Assembly: GCA_007692755.1 (NCBI GenBank)
Contig: REBL01000139.1
Span: 1-64,000 of the forward strand
Reading direction: 5' to 3'
DNA from: Nodularia sp. (in: cyanobacteria)
GTDB taxonomy: Bacteria; Cyanobacteriota; Cyanobacteriia; Cyanobacteriales; Nostocaceae
Length of the DNA: 64,000 nucleotides
Shown here: piece by piece, positions 32,657 through 41,498 of the stretch
How positions within the stretch are numbered: position 1 is the stretch's first letter
Layout of the letters: every line of letters starts with the position of its first letter
Translations under genes and position numbers: made by a program
The notes under the pieces: generated by a model
Told to the model about the DNA's origin: nothing
Databases searched by the model: none
What the model saw: only the letters and a program-made list of their open reading frames with translations

Positions 32657-34147
32657 ATGTGTGGCATTCTTGGCGTTTTCGGCGCAAGTGTAAAAAATAG
32701 CAATGATTTCCAAGAAATGTTGTCAACTTTGGCTCATCGGGGGCCTGATGATATTGGGGTAATTGAACAAGATAATTTTATCTTGGGACACCAGCGTTTA
32801 TCTATAGTTGATGTGGAGGGTGGTCATCAACCTTTGTCCGCTTCTGGACAAAAACTTTACGGCATTTGTAACGGCGAGATTTATAACTTTAGAGAATTAA
32901 GAGAAGGGCTGAGTCAGAGTTATGACTTTCAGTCCCACGTTGATAGTGAGATTCTGCTGCCACTTTACCAAAAGTTAGGTTCTCAACTAACCAGCAGTTT
33001 GGATGGAATGTTTAGTTTTGTCATTAGTGACGACAAAGAATTTTTGGCAGCGCGCGATCGCATTGGCATTAAACCCCTCTACTATGGCACTACTGGAGAT
33101 CATGTTTACTTTTCTTCAGAAGTCAAGGCCTTGGTAGAACATTCAGATGAAATTAAAGAATTTCCCAGTGGGCATTATTACCACTCTACCCAAGGCATAC
33201 AGCCTTACTACCAACTTCCTGATGAACAAACTTTTATCACAGACTTAGATACTGTCCTGGAAAAAATTCGGCAGACATTATCTCAAAGTGTGAAAAAGCG
33301 GTTAATGTCTGATGTGCCGGTGGGAGTCTTCTTAAGTGGTGGTCTAGACTCCAGTATTATTGCGGCTTTGATGCGGCAACATATACCCAATTTGCATTCC
33401 TTCTCTGTGGGACTACCCCACTCACCTGACTTGAAAGCAGCTCGTTTAGTTGCGGAACACCTGGGGACTATCCATCATGAATACGTCTACACAGAAGCCG
33501 AGATGGAAGCTGTTCTCCCCGATGTGATTTATTATTTAGAGTCCTTCGACCCCGCCTTAGTTCGTAGCGCCATTCCCTGTTATATGGTCTCTAAGCTAGC
33601 GAGTCAGTATGTCAAGGTGATTCTTTCGGGAGAAGGTGCAGATGAGTTGTTTGCTGGCTATAGCTACTTTGCCGATTATGACGATGCGATCGCATTACAC
33701 AAAGAATCAGTCACAATCATCAAAGGATTGCACAATCTCAACCTGCAAAGATTAGACAGAATGACAATGGCTCACGGCTTAGAAGGACGTGTACCATTCT
33801 TAGATACTGACTTTATCGAACTATCTCTAAGCATCGACCCCACACTCAAATTATACAAGACCTTTGGCATCGAAAAATGGTTACTACGCAAAGCTTTTAG
33901 CGACTTGCTACCACAAGAAATAGTGTGGCGCGACAAGATGGAATTTGCCCAAGGCTGCGCCTCTTCCACAGTGTTAGAAGACCATGCTAATAGTTGCATT
34001 AATGATCAAACTCTTGAAGAAGCCCACAAAAAGAAACTTCCTGTAAGTAGCAAAGAAGAGTTATTCTATTACCAGATTTTCCGAAATCATTTCACACATC
34101 CAGATGCTGCTGCTCTCATTGGTAAGTGGCAAGGTACTCTTCATTGA
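32657..34147 (+). CDS. Asparagine-synthetase-like glutamine amidotransferase
   Basis: A 496-residue two-domain enzyme. The N-terminal Ntn glutaminase has the catalytic Cys2 (MCGILGVFG), AHRGPDDIG, QRLSIVDVEGGHQP and NGEIYN. The synthetase domain has the PP-loop VGVFLSGGLDSSIIAALM and VILSGEGADELFAGYSYF. Enzymes of this type transfer ammonia from glutamine to an adenylated carboxylate, usually aspartate. The protein is shorter than the E. coli AsnB (554). It heads a four-gene cluster with a methyltransferase 35 bp downstream and an ABC transporter of the osmoprotectant type, which makes a specialised amide product more attractive than housekeeping asparagine synthesis. An AAGGA lies before the ATG. 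Confidence 0.88.
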   Translation: MCGILGVFGASVKNSNDFQEMLSTLAHRGPDDIGVIEQDNFILGHQRLSIVDVEGGHQPLSASGQKLYGICNGEIYNFRELREGLSQSYDFQSHVDSEILLPLYQKLGSQLTSSLDGMFSFVISDDKEFLAARDRIGIKPLYYGTTGDHVYFSSEVKALVEHSDEIKEFPSGHYYHSTQGIQPYYQLPDEQTFITDLDTVLEKIRQTLSQSVKKRLMSDVPVGVFLSGGLDSSIIAALMRQHIPNLHSFSVGLPHSPDLKAARLVAEHLGTIHHEYVYTEAEMEAVLPDVIYYLESFDPALVRSAIPCYMVSKLASQYVKVILSGEGADELFAGYSYFADYDDAIALHKESVTIIKGLHNLNLQRLDRMTMAHGLEGRVPFLDTDFIELSLSIDPTLKLYKTFGIEKWLLRKAFSDLLPQEIVWRDKMEFAQGCASSTVLEDHANSCINDQTLEEAHKKKLPVSSKEELFYYQIFRNHFTHPDAAALIGKWQGTLH

Positions 34148-34182
34148 AGTTGAAACTCTGTAATTTATCATAAGGAACAATC

Positions 34183-35436
34183 ATGCAATCAGTTGGAGAA
34201 CAAACCTACTCACAAGCGGTCAAAGAAGGGAAATACGATCTTTATGTCGGCAACTTGTTTGGTAAATATGATAATGTCCGCACATATTGGGAAGATCAAT
34301 TAACCCGCATAGCTTTTCGCCCATTTTTACTCGACCTTGTGGAACGCCGGCGCAAGGAAAACCGAGGTGTCAGAATCTTAGATTTAGGATGTGGTTCTGG
34401 ACAAGGCTATGAAATTCTCGTAAAAATCGATAGTCATGATCTAGACTTGGGTTTTCAGCACGAAAGAGTGCTACCAGAAAATAGTATCGACTTGTATTAC
34501 GGCGTAGATATCAGTCAACCGATGGTTGAGAAAGGTGATGTCCTCTTTGAAGATAAGCCAAATGTAAAATTTGCTCAACTAGACCTGCGAGAGGGTTTAG
34601 GCAAAATAAAAACCGCAGAAAAGCCCTTTGATATCTACTTTTCTTCCTATGCGGCGCTGTCTCATCTTTCTAAAGAACAACTGCACAATTTGTTGCAGGA
34701 TATTTCCGCACACGGTACAAACGAGAGTCTAGTCGTATTAGATTTAGTCGGGCGCTACTCCATCGAATGGCCACAATTTTGGTCAGCTAATTCCGAAGAT
34801 GAAAAAGTGCGCGACTATACCATGAGTTATCTTTACTCTGAACCGGTGAGGGAACGCTTAGACATTGAGAAATTCCCCCTGAGATTCTGGACAGGGAATG
34901 AAGTTAGGGAACTAACTCAAGGAATTACCGCAGAAACAGGTGTGGGACTGGAAGTATTAAAACTGATGGACCGCTCTATTCTCGTCGGTCGTCATACAGA
35001 CACCAGAGAATATAATAAGCAGCTAAAACCCATTCGCAGGTTGAGCAATTGTTTGCATGAAGATTATTTTCGCACCGACTTGCAAACATTAATGCTTGAT
35101 GAGACAATGGTTCCTAACCATCCCGAAGTAGCTCCATTTCTGCACAGTCTGATTAAAGCTTGGAACATTTTGGTAGATTACACCCAAAAAAGGCTTCGCA
35201 ACGAAATTCAACTCACCGATTTAGCGGACTGGGATAAGTTTCCCAAACCCTTACATTTTGCGCTGATGACAATGGATCGGGTGATTGCAGATGTGGGCTG
35301 GATGTGGTATGGAGACCCTAGAGCTAACATTATTGAGCCGCAGTTGGGTTATGCCTTGCGTACCTTAGAATACGAAATGCAAACTGGGATGGGCTGCGGT
35401 CACGGTCTCGTTGCGATTTTACAAGTCCAAAAATAA
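34183..35436 (+). CDS. SAM-dependent methyltransferase of the amidotransferase-transporter cluster
   Basis: A 417-residue protein with a class I methyltransferase core in the N-terminal 230 residues: VRILDLGCGSGQGYEIL (motif I), LYYGVDISQPMVEKG, and FDIYFSSYAALSHLS with LVVLDLVGRYSIEW. The last 150 residues form an extra domain (DYTQKRLRNEIQLTDLADWD, MTMDRVIADVGWMWYGDPRANIIEPQLGYALRTLE) that I do not recognise. Its place directly after the amidotransferase and 10 bp before the transporter ATPase gene suggests it acts on the amidotransferase product or on a transported compound. Substrate unknown. Confidence 0.78.
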   Translation: MQSVGEQTYSQAVKEGKYDLYVGNLFGKYDNVRTYWEDQLTRIAFRPFLLDLVERRRKENRGVRILDLGCGSGQGYEILVKIDSHDLDLGFQHERVLPENSIDLYYGVDISQPMVEKGDVLFEDKPNVKFAQLDLREGLGKIKTAEKPFDIYFSSYAALSHLSKEQLHNLLQDISAHGTNESLVVLDLVGRYSIEWPQFWSANSEDEKVRDYTMSYLYSEPVRERLDIEKFPLRFWTGNEVRELTQGITAETGVGLEVLKLMDRSILVGRHTDTREYNKQLKPIRRLSNCLHEDYFRTDLQTLMLDETMVPNHPEVAPFLHSLIKAWNILVDYTQKRLRNEIQLTDLADWDKFPKPLHFALMTMDRVIADVGWMWYGDPRANIIEPQLGYALRTLEYEMQTGMGCGHGLVAILQVQK

Positions 35437-35446
35437 CTAAATTTTG

Positions 35447-36424
35447 ATGATTGAGGTAACCAATCTCACAAAGCAATACAAAGATTTGACCGTGGTGGAT
35501 AATATTTCCTTCCGCGTCGCTGAAGGGGAAACTCTAGGGCTAATTGGCACCAGTGGCTGCGGTAAAACCACTACCCTGAAAATGCTTAATCGGCTGATTG
35601 AGCCAGATTCAGGTCAAATTTTGATTGCTGGACAGGAAATCAGCCGCCGCCGTCCCGAAATCCTGCGCCAAAGTATCGGTTACGTCATTCAGAATATCGG
35701 ACTTTTCCCCCATTACACAGTGGCTGACAACGTAGCTGTTGTACCGCGGTTATTGAAATGGAAGGAAAAAAGTATAGTTCGCCGCACCTCTGAGTTACTC
35801 AATCTTGTGGGACTACCGCCAGAAAAATTTGCTAGGCGTTATCCCCAAGAACTCAGTGGGGGGCAGAAACAACGGGTAGGATTAGCACGCGCCCTCGCTG
35901 TTGATCCTCCGATTATCTTACTTGACGAACCCTTTGGGGCATTAGATCAAATTACCAAACGACAAATCCAGCAAGAATTTAAACAGCTAGAAAGCTTGTT
36001 AAATAAAACTATCGTCTTAGTCACCCATGATATTTTTGAAGCCGTGACCTTGTGCGATCGCATTTGTCTAATGGATCAGGGTAAAATCCGGCAGATTGGC
36101 ACACCTAAAGAGTTGATATTTAACCCAAGCAATGACTTTGTGCGTAACTTCTTCCAAGCGTACCTATTTCAACTAGAACTACAAGTCACCACACTGAAAG
36201 ATTTACTCCCCTGGCTATCAACAACAGAAACCGAAAGCGAAAACTTTCAAGAATACCAAGAAACCACCAGCCTATTAAAAATTCTCGAACAAATACAAAC
36301 ATCACTCAAAAACTCTTTCATCCAGATTAAAAATTCTCAAAATCGCTCTATTGCCATAGTCAGTAGTGAAGACCTGCTTGCTGCATTTTACCGATTCAAA
36401 GAATCACTACATAACAACTCCTAA
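35447..36424 (+). CDS. Osmoprotectant-type ABC transporter ATP-binding protein (OpuCA/ProV-like)
   Basis: A 325-residue ATPase: Walker A LIGTSGCGKTTTLKMLNRLIEPDSG, Q-loop GYVIQNIGLFPHYTV, signature ELSGGQKQRVGLARALA, Walker B ILLDEPFGALDQIT and H-loop VTHDIFEA. The FPHYTVADNVAVVPRLLKW block is that of glycine-betaine/choline/carnitine transporters of the quaternary-ammonium family. The C-terminal 80 residues are unlike the usual paired CBS domains, with only a weakly similar tail (SIAIVSSEDLLAAFYRF). ATG 35447 is used. The gene starts ten bases after the methyltransferase stop, so they are co-transcribed. Confidence 0.9.
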   Translation: MIEVTNLTKQYKDLTVVDNISFRVAEGETLGLIGTSGCGKTTTLKMLNRLIEPDSGQILIAGQEISRRRPEILRQSIGYVIQNIGLFPHYTVADNVAVVPRLLKWKEKSIVRRTSELLNLVGLPPEKFARRYPQELSGGQKQRVGLARALAVDPPIILLDEPFGALDQITKRQIQQEFKQLESLLNKTIVLVTHDIFEAVTLCDRICLMDQGKIRQIGTPKELIFNPSNDFVRNFFQAYLFQLELQVTTLKDLLPWLSTTETESENFQEYQETTSLLKILEQIQTSLKNSFIQIKNSQNRSIAIVSSEDLLAAFYRFKESLHNNS

Positions 36425-36432
36425 AATTCGTA

Positions 36433-36452
36433 GTAAGCACTTTAGTGCTTAC
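36433..36452. repeat. Perfect palindrome GTAAGCACT-TT-AGTGCTTAC
   Basis: A 20-bp perfect hairpin follows the ATPase stop codon and could be an mRNA stem between the two transporter genes. Similar AAGCACTTTAGTGCTT hairpins are common dispersed repeats in Nostocales. Confidence 0.75.
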
Positions 36453-36576
36453 AAAGTTATTTCCTTCTTCTTCTTCTTCCTTCTTCCTCCTTCTTCCTTC
36501 TCCCAAAGGGAGACGCTAGCGCCAACGTGGTTCGTTCCTCTTACAGATATTTTCAGGTAAATAGACCACGCGGTGA

Positions 36577-36596
36577 GGGCGCAAGGCCTTGCGCCC
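36577..36596. repeat. Perfect palindrome GGGCGCAAGG-CCTTGCGCCC
   Basis: A second 20-bp GC-rich palindrome, 43 bp before the permease ATG, preceded by GGTGA and followed by CTAC as in widespread cyanobacterial palindromic repeats. Between the two hairpins is a pyrimidine-rich (CTT)n tract near 36462-36500. The two elements split the operon by 215 bp and may attenuate expression of the permease gene. Confidence 0.75.
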
Positions 36597-36639
36597 CTAC
36601 GACAGATGTGCTTCAAATAATAAATTATCCCAACCTAAC

Positions 36640-38214
36640 ATGACCAACCTTTGGACATTTTTTATCAATTCCAGAGAAGAAATTGCCAAACAAACAATAG
36701 AACACCTGGGATTAACATTAGCCTCGCTATCAATTGCCATAATCATCGGTGTCATAGTAGGAATCATATTAACCCGCTATAAACAAGTAGCTAATAACGT
36801 CATTGGTGTAGCTGGTATAATCCAAACAATTCCTAGCGTTGCCCTATTAGGTTTCATGCTCCCCATATTAGGAATTGGAGTCACCCCTGCCATCGTTGCC
36901 TTATTTTTATATGCCTTACTACCAATCATCCGCAACACCTTTATTGGGATTGAAGAAGTAGATGGTTCCATCAAAGAAGCAGCCAAAGGTATGGGTATGC
37001 CTAGCTCTCAAATTTTGTTAAAAGTAGAGTTACCACTAGCCACCCCTGTAATTTTTGCAGGTATCCGCACCGCCGCAGTTACTAATGTTGGTGTAGCCAC
37101 CCTCTGCGCCTTAATTGCTTCTGGTGGGCTAGGACAATTCATTTTTCGCGGTATCGCCCTCAACAATACAGACATGATTCTAGCTGGGGCAATTCCCGCA
37201 GCTGGTTTAGCTTTAATCTTAGATTTTCTGCTTGGTGTCCTGCAAAAAAATGTCACGAAGTTAATCAAGCCCATTTTGGTTGCAGGCTTAGTGTTACTGA
37301 GTACCTCAATTTTGTGGGCGTTAACTATTTCTACTCCGCCTGTCTTCCAAGCTGGATTTACATCAGAGTTTATGGAACGTGCTGATGGCTATCCTGGCTT
37401 AAGAGAGCATTATGATTTACGATTCAATACTCTTGAGCTAGACCCAGGACTCATGTATGATGCTATCAGAGAAAAACAGGTAGATGTAATTAGTGGTTTC
37501 TCCACAGACGGGAGAATTAAAGCTTATGACCTGGAAGTTTTAGAAGACGACAAAAATTACTTCCCTCCCTACTATGCCGCACCTTTAATCAGAGGCGAAA
37601 CCCTGAGAAAATATCCAGAAATAGGAACAGCTTTAGGCAAAATAACGGGTAAAATTTCTGATGAAATCATGGCAGAACTTAATTACCTCGTTGATGAGAA
37701 AAAGCAACCAACGAGTCAAGTAGCAAGGGACTTTCTCCAGAAATTAGGATTAGAAACATCTACACAAAGAAGCGGTTCATCTGATATAGTGGTCGGCTCG
37801 AAGAACTTCACCGAGCAATATCTGTTAGCAGAAATGTTAGTAGTTCTGATCGAAAATTATACAAATCTTGATGTAGGTTTAAAACCAGGACTAGCTGGCA
37901 CACAAATTGCTTTTAATGCCCTAATTAAGGGAGATATTGACCTTTATCCTGAGTATACGGGAACCGGACTATTAACGATTCTCCAAGCAGACGCAGAAAT
38001 TCGCGATGAAATTATTCAAAGTAAGGAGAAAGTATTTAACTACGTCAAAGAAGAATCGAAAAAACGTTATGATGTCGATTGGCTGACTTCCTTTGGTTTC
38101 AACAACACCTATGGACTGATGATGCGTAGGGAAGATACAACCGAATTCAACATTAATTCTATTTCTAATTTGAAAGAATATTTAGATAATCTTATGGATT
38201 TAGAGAATATTTAG
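36640..38214 (+). CDS. Osmoprotectant ABC permease fused to a circularly permuted substrate-binding domain
   Basis: A 524-residue fusion. Residues 1-215 are an OpuCB/ProW-type permease: five to six spans and the EAA loop KEAAKGMGMPSSQILLKVELPLATP. After another span (210-231) comes a substrate-binding domain whose two halves are in reversed order. Residues 236-372 (FMERADGYPGLREHYDL, GFSTDGRIKAYDLEVLEDD, FPPYYAAPLIRG, ARDFLQKLGL) correspond to the second part of OpuCC-type proteins; then a linker (about 373-382) and residues 383-524 (IVVGSKNFTEQYLLAEML, GDIDLYPEYTGTGLLTIL, SFGFNNTYGLM) correspond to the first part. All expected segments appear once, so this is best read as a circular permutation. 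ATG 36640 begins the homologous region. Confidence 0.88.
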   Translation: MTNLWTFFINSREEIAKQTIEHLGLTLASLSIAIIIGVIVGIILTRYKQVANNVIGVAGIIQTIPSVALLGFMLPILGIGVTPAIVALFLYALLPIIRNTFIGIEEVDGSIKEAAKGMGMPSSQILLKVELPLATPVIFAGIRTAAVTNVGVATLCALIASGGLGQFIFRGIALNNTDMILAGAIPAAGLALILDFLLGVLQKNVTKLIKPILVAGLVLLSTSILWALTISTPPVFQAGFTSEFMERADGYPGLREHYDLRFNTLELDPGLMYDAIREKQVDVISGFSTDGRIKAYDLEVLEDDKNYFPPYYAAPLIRGETLRKYPEIGTALGKITGKISDEIMAELNYLVDEKKQPTSQVARDFLQKLGLETSTQRSGSSDIVVGSKNFTEQYLLAEMLVVLIENYTNLDVGLKPGLAGTQIAFNALIKGDIDLYPEYTGTGLLTILQADAEIRDEIIQSKEKVFNYVKEESKKRYDVDWLTSFGFNNTYGLMMRREDTTEFNINSISNLKEYLDNLMDLENI

Positions 38215-38314
38215 AAAATTTAAATATCTCCCTAATCTTAACAAAACTAGGACTTTTCGTGGCGATGTCTGCGGCGCGCGTAGCCATCGCATCCTGTAAC
38301 CTGTAATAGGCTAT

Positions 38315-39187
38315 TTACGTCCCTGATTTCAGCACCTCACTTTTTCGCGCTGCTCCCCCGCGAGTCCTAAGTAGAGCTAAATTTAGGATTTGCTTTAAAG
38401 CTAGCCACATAAAAACTGGGATAGTTGTACTGTATCGACTAAATAGTCTCAATGGTTCCTGAATCAGACGATATAACCACTCAGCGCCTAAATGACGTAT
38501 CCAATAGGGCGCTCTTTTGTGACTTTCTGCAAAGACAGGAAATGCTCCCCCCAAACCAATCATCACAGCCTGAATTTTGTCTTTGTGTTGGTTCATCCAG
38601 CACTCTTGTTTTGGACATCCTAGAGCAACTAAAACTATTCCAGCACCACTATCATGAATTTTTTTTATAATAGCTTCATCCTCTATCAACGTCAGGGGAC
38701 GGAATGGTAAAGGCTCCATTCCAGCAATTTTCAGATTCGGAAAATCACTCTCTAAGTTCTTTCTCATCTTCTCTAGAATTATTTCATCAGAACCCAAAAA
38801 GAAAAGATGAATGTCTCTGAGTGGAGCTAATTTACATAAAGATAATAGTATATCCATACCAGCAACGCGGTTTTGAGTACCTGCACCCATTAGTTTCAAC
38901 ATCCAAACCAGCGGCATCCCGTCAGGAGTAACAATATCTGCACTTTTTAAAACAGCAGAAAATTCTGGATGCCAGTAAGCTTCTACGAGCATATGAGTAT
39001 TAGCTACGCAAATAACTTTGCTAACTTTACTCATCGCCCATTCTAATATGAAATTTATTTGTACTTCAAAGGGTAAAGCAGTAACAGAAGAGCCAATTAT
39101 ATTTAGTTTTGCAGGGATTCTTGAAGCTTCCAATTCCGAAGTTAGATTTAAAGATTGAAGTTGGATTTGGTTGTTTGTAGTTAGCAT
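38315..39187 (-). CDS. WecG/TagA/CpsF-family glycosyltransferase
   Basis: A 290-residue glycosyltransferase of family GT26. Its hallmarks are VICVANTHMLVEAYWHPEF, ADIVTPDGMPLVWMLKL, NRVAGMDIL, HLFFLGSD and the motif VALGCPKQECWMNQH (LGxPKQE). Relatives transfer N-acetylmannosaminuronate or similar sugars onto a lipid-linked intermediate. The C-terminal hydrophobic/basic segment (RLFSRYSTTIPVFMWLALKQIL) may associate with the membrane. It reads leftward behind the Wzc-like gene and belongs to the polysaccharide locus. Confidence 0.88.
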   Translation of the reverse strand: MLTTNNQIQLQSLNLTSELEASRIPAKLNIIGSSVTALPFEVQINFILEWAMSKVSKVICVANTHMLVEAYWHPEFSAVLKSADIVTPDGMPLVWMLKLMGAGTQNRVAGMDILLSLCKLAPLRDIHLFFLGSDEIILEKMRKNLESDFPNLKIAGMEPLPFRPLTLIEDEAIIKKIHDSGAGIVLVALGCPKQECWMNQHKDKIQAVMIGLGGAFPVFAESHKRAPYWIRHLGAEWLYRLIQEPLRLFSRYSTTIPVFMWLALKQILNLALLRTRGGAARKSEVLKSGT

Positions 39188-39326
39188 CTCTTTTGTATAT
39201 TGTTGATTGTTGTGTTGGAAAAAGTTTTAAACTACTGTTTTAAGAACAACAAATAGGTTCACCATCTCCTCAGAAGATAAATAAGCTATCTGTTATTTGG
39301 TCAGACTGGAAACCTAAGGTTTTTCC

Positions 39327-41498
39327 TTATATGTTGACAGCGACCACACCCAAAATAGGAGTAGAAGAAAAATTCAATTGCTCTAATGCTTTGGCTAAAA
39401 TAGAACATTTTGTTTTACCTATTCCTATAGCCAAAATACTTGCGTCTGTGTGCCTAGTTAGAAGACTAGTATCTGCAAAACCTAATAGATGTGATGTGTC
39501 ATATATAATTAAATCGAAAGTTTGCTTAAAGTGTTCTGTCAAGTTTTGCATCTGAGGATCTGAAAGCAAAATTGTGGGATTTGGGGGAATTTGACCAGTA
39601 GTTAAGATAAACAAGTTATGATCTACGGATAATTCTCCTGTATCCTGGGAAATTGTTTTTGGTGAACTATAATTTTGTTCTCTGATACGGCTATTGGGTC
39701 TTTGTATAACATTTTCCACATTTAGCCCATCAACAATGAGGTTGCTTAATCCTTCTGTGTTGGGTAGATCTAACATTTTATGTATAGTAGGATTACGTAG
39801 ATTGCCGTCTACTAATAGTACACGTTTACCCATAGCTGCTGCTGTCTGAGCTATGTAAAAGGCAATTGTCGATTTTCCATCTCCAGGAGCGGCTGAAATG
39901 ACTGCTAGAGAGCGGATAGCATTATCACTATTGAGAAGGCAAATATTTGTATAAACAGAGCGGAAAGATTCCCAAAAGTTGGAGATATCATATTTTTGAG
40001 AAGGCTTACCATTCTTTTCAAATTTAATATGAGGAATGTTCCCTAATATTGGTAGTTTAATCTTATCTTTAACTTCTTCAAGGTTATAAAAGACGTTGTT
40101 AAGCTTGTCTATAAACAAAGCAAATCCCATGCTTACTAATAATCCCAAAACTGCTCCTAAAAGCAAATTACGTCTAATACTCGGTGTAATATTTTCAGGC
40201 TCACTAGGAGGAGTAAGTATTTGCCAAGGTACCTGCTTTTGAGCTGAATCTATTCGTAACCTTTCGCGTTCGGTCAAAAAGTGATTTAGGTTCTCTATAG
40301 TAATTTTTAACTGCCGTTCTAAATCATCTTTTTGACGTATGAGAGCTGGAAAATCTTTTACCTGCTGCCGCAAATAAATTTCAGCTTGATCAAGAGCTTG
40401 AATTTCGGTTTTCAATACCTGAATTTGCTTATTTGCATCAATAAATTTTTGGATTTCTCCCAGGCGAGCCGAATTTGGGGCAGCTGAATCTAAGGAATTT
40501 ATAGTTAGGTTTGACAATGTTATTCCCAAGATTCGCCATTTTTCTTTGCGTTCTAAATCCAGTAAATTTTGTTTTTGAATCAGCAGGGTTTGAATATTTG
40601 GGCTATTTTCCGTATATTGCGCTAAATTTATGGCGATTGTAGCTTCTATATCTTGGATTTGGCTCAATAGTTTTTGGTAACCAGGAGATTCACTCAAATC
40701 TGAAATAGCCTCTGCTTGATCAACTTCGAGTCTCAATTGTTTTTGCAGAATAGTATAAACTGTTTCAGTTCTAGCCAATTCAATTTCGTTGTCTAGCCGT
40801 TTCTGCACAATTTGGTCAAGTTGATTAGCAAGCTGCTGGCTTTGAGTTTCAGCATTAATAATGCCATATTTTTGACGAAAAGCTTGTAGTTCTGACTGGA
40901 GTATTTCCACTCTATTCAGCAGTTGTGGCAATTGCGTTTCAACAAATTGAAGTGCTAGCTTAGTGTCTGTTTGGCGTTCCTCTAAACTATAGTTTAAGTA
41001 GGATTCGGATGCTGTATTTAATACAAATAAAACTTTTTCAGGGTTGGGATCTTGGTAACTAACTTCTAAAATTTGAGTATTTGGTAGGAGTTTGATATCT
41101 AGTTGAGGTGCGCTGCTATCTGGATACTTTTTCTGAACTTGTTGAGTAATGGGAAGCATCAGCTTAGGACTTTGTAAAATCTTTAATTTGGTTTCGTCAA
41201 TTTTGTTAGAATTATCTCTTCTGTATCTGTCGTCTCGGGCTACTTTATCTTCAGCGGTTACTAACTCAGTGAAAAGTTCAAATTTAGCGACATACGTTGG
41301 AGTACTATTTCGAGCCAAACCTATACCGACAAAAGCAACAGTAGTTGTTCCCATTATAATTACAAGTATTCTGCGACGAATAACTATCAATAAGTCGCCT
41401 AAATTTAATCCGCCTTCATTACCTTCTTCAGGCTGAACTATGTAGGTCAAAGGCATAGATTGATGCTGTTGCTTATTTATTTCGGCTCTATCGAACAT
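39327..41498 (-). CDS. Wzc/GumC-type chain-length and export protein with degenerate ATPase motifs
   Basis: A 723-residue polysaccharide co-polymerase. A Wzz-type N-terminal part has a first span (LVIIMGTTTVAFVGIGLA, about residues 40-60), long coiled-coil helices at about 170-400 and a second span (NLLLGAVLGLLVSMGFALFI, about 430-450). The C-terminal ATPase has Walker A GDGKST (539-544). Walker A' reads VLLVDGNLRNP, with Asn where BY-kinases have the second Asp, and Walker B is LIIYDTSHLLG, without the usual Pro. The protein stops 50 residues later with GVVAVNI and shows no tyrosine cluster. It therefore probably controls chain length and export without ordinary tyrosine autokinase activity. 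Confidence 0.88.
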   Translation of the reverse strand: MFDRAEINKQQHQSMPLTYIVQPEEGNEGGLNLGDLLIVIRRRILVIIMGTTTVAFVGIGLARNSTPTYVAKFELFTELVTAEDKVARDDRYRRDNSNKIDETKLKILQSPKLMLPITQQVQKKYPDSSAPQLDIKLLPNTQILEVSYQDPNPEKVLFVLNTASESYLNYSLEERQTDTKLALQFVETQLPQLLNRVEILQSELQAFRQKYGIINAETQSQQLANQLDQIVQKRLDNEIELARTETVYTILQKQLRLEVDQAEAISDLSESPGYQKLLSQIQDIEATIAINLAQYTENSPNIQTLLIQKQNLLDLERKEKWRILGITLSNLTINSLDSAAPNSARLGEIQKFIDANKQIQVLKTEIQALDQAEIYLRQQVKDFPALIRQKDDLERQLKITIENLNHFLTERERLRIDSAQKQVPWQILTPPSEPENITPSIRRNLLLGAVLGLLVSMGFALFIDKLNNVFYNLEEVKDKIKLPILGNIPHIKFEKNGKPSQKYDISNFWESFRSVYTNICLLNSDNAIRSLAVISAAPGDGKSTIAFYIAQTAAAMGKRVLLVDGNLRNPTIHKMLDLPNTEGLSNLIVDGLNVENVIQRPNSRIREQNYSSPKTISQDTGELSVDHNLFILTTGQIPPNPTILLSDPQMQNLTEHFKQTFDLIIYDTSHLLGFADTSLLTRHTDASILAIGIGKTKCSILAKALEQLNFSSTPILGVVAVNI

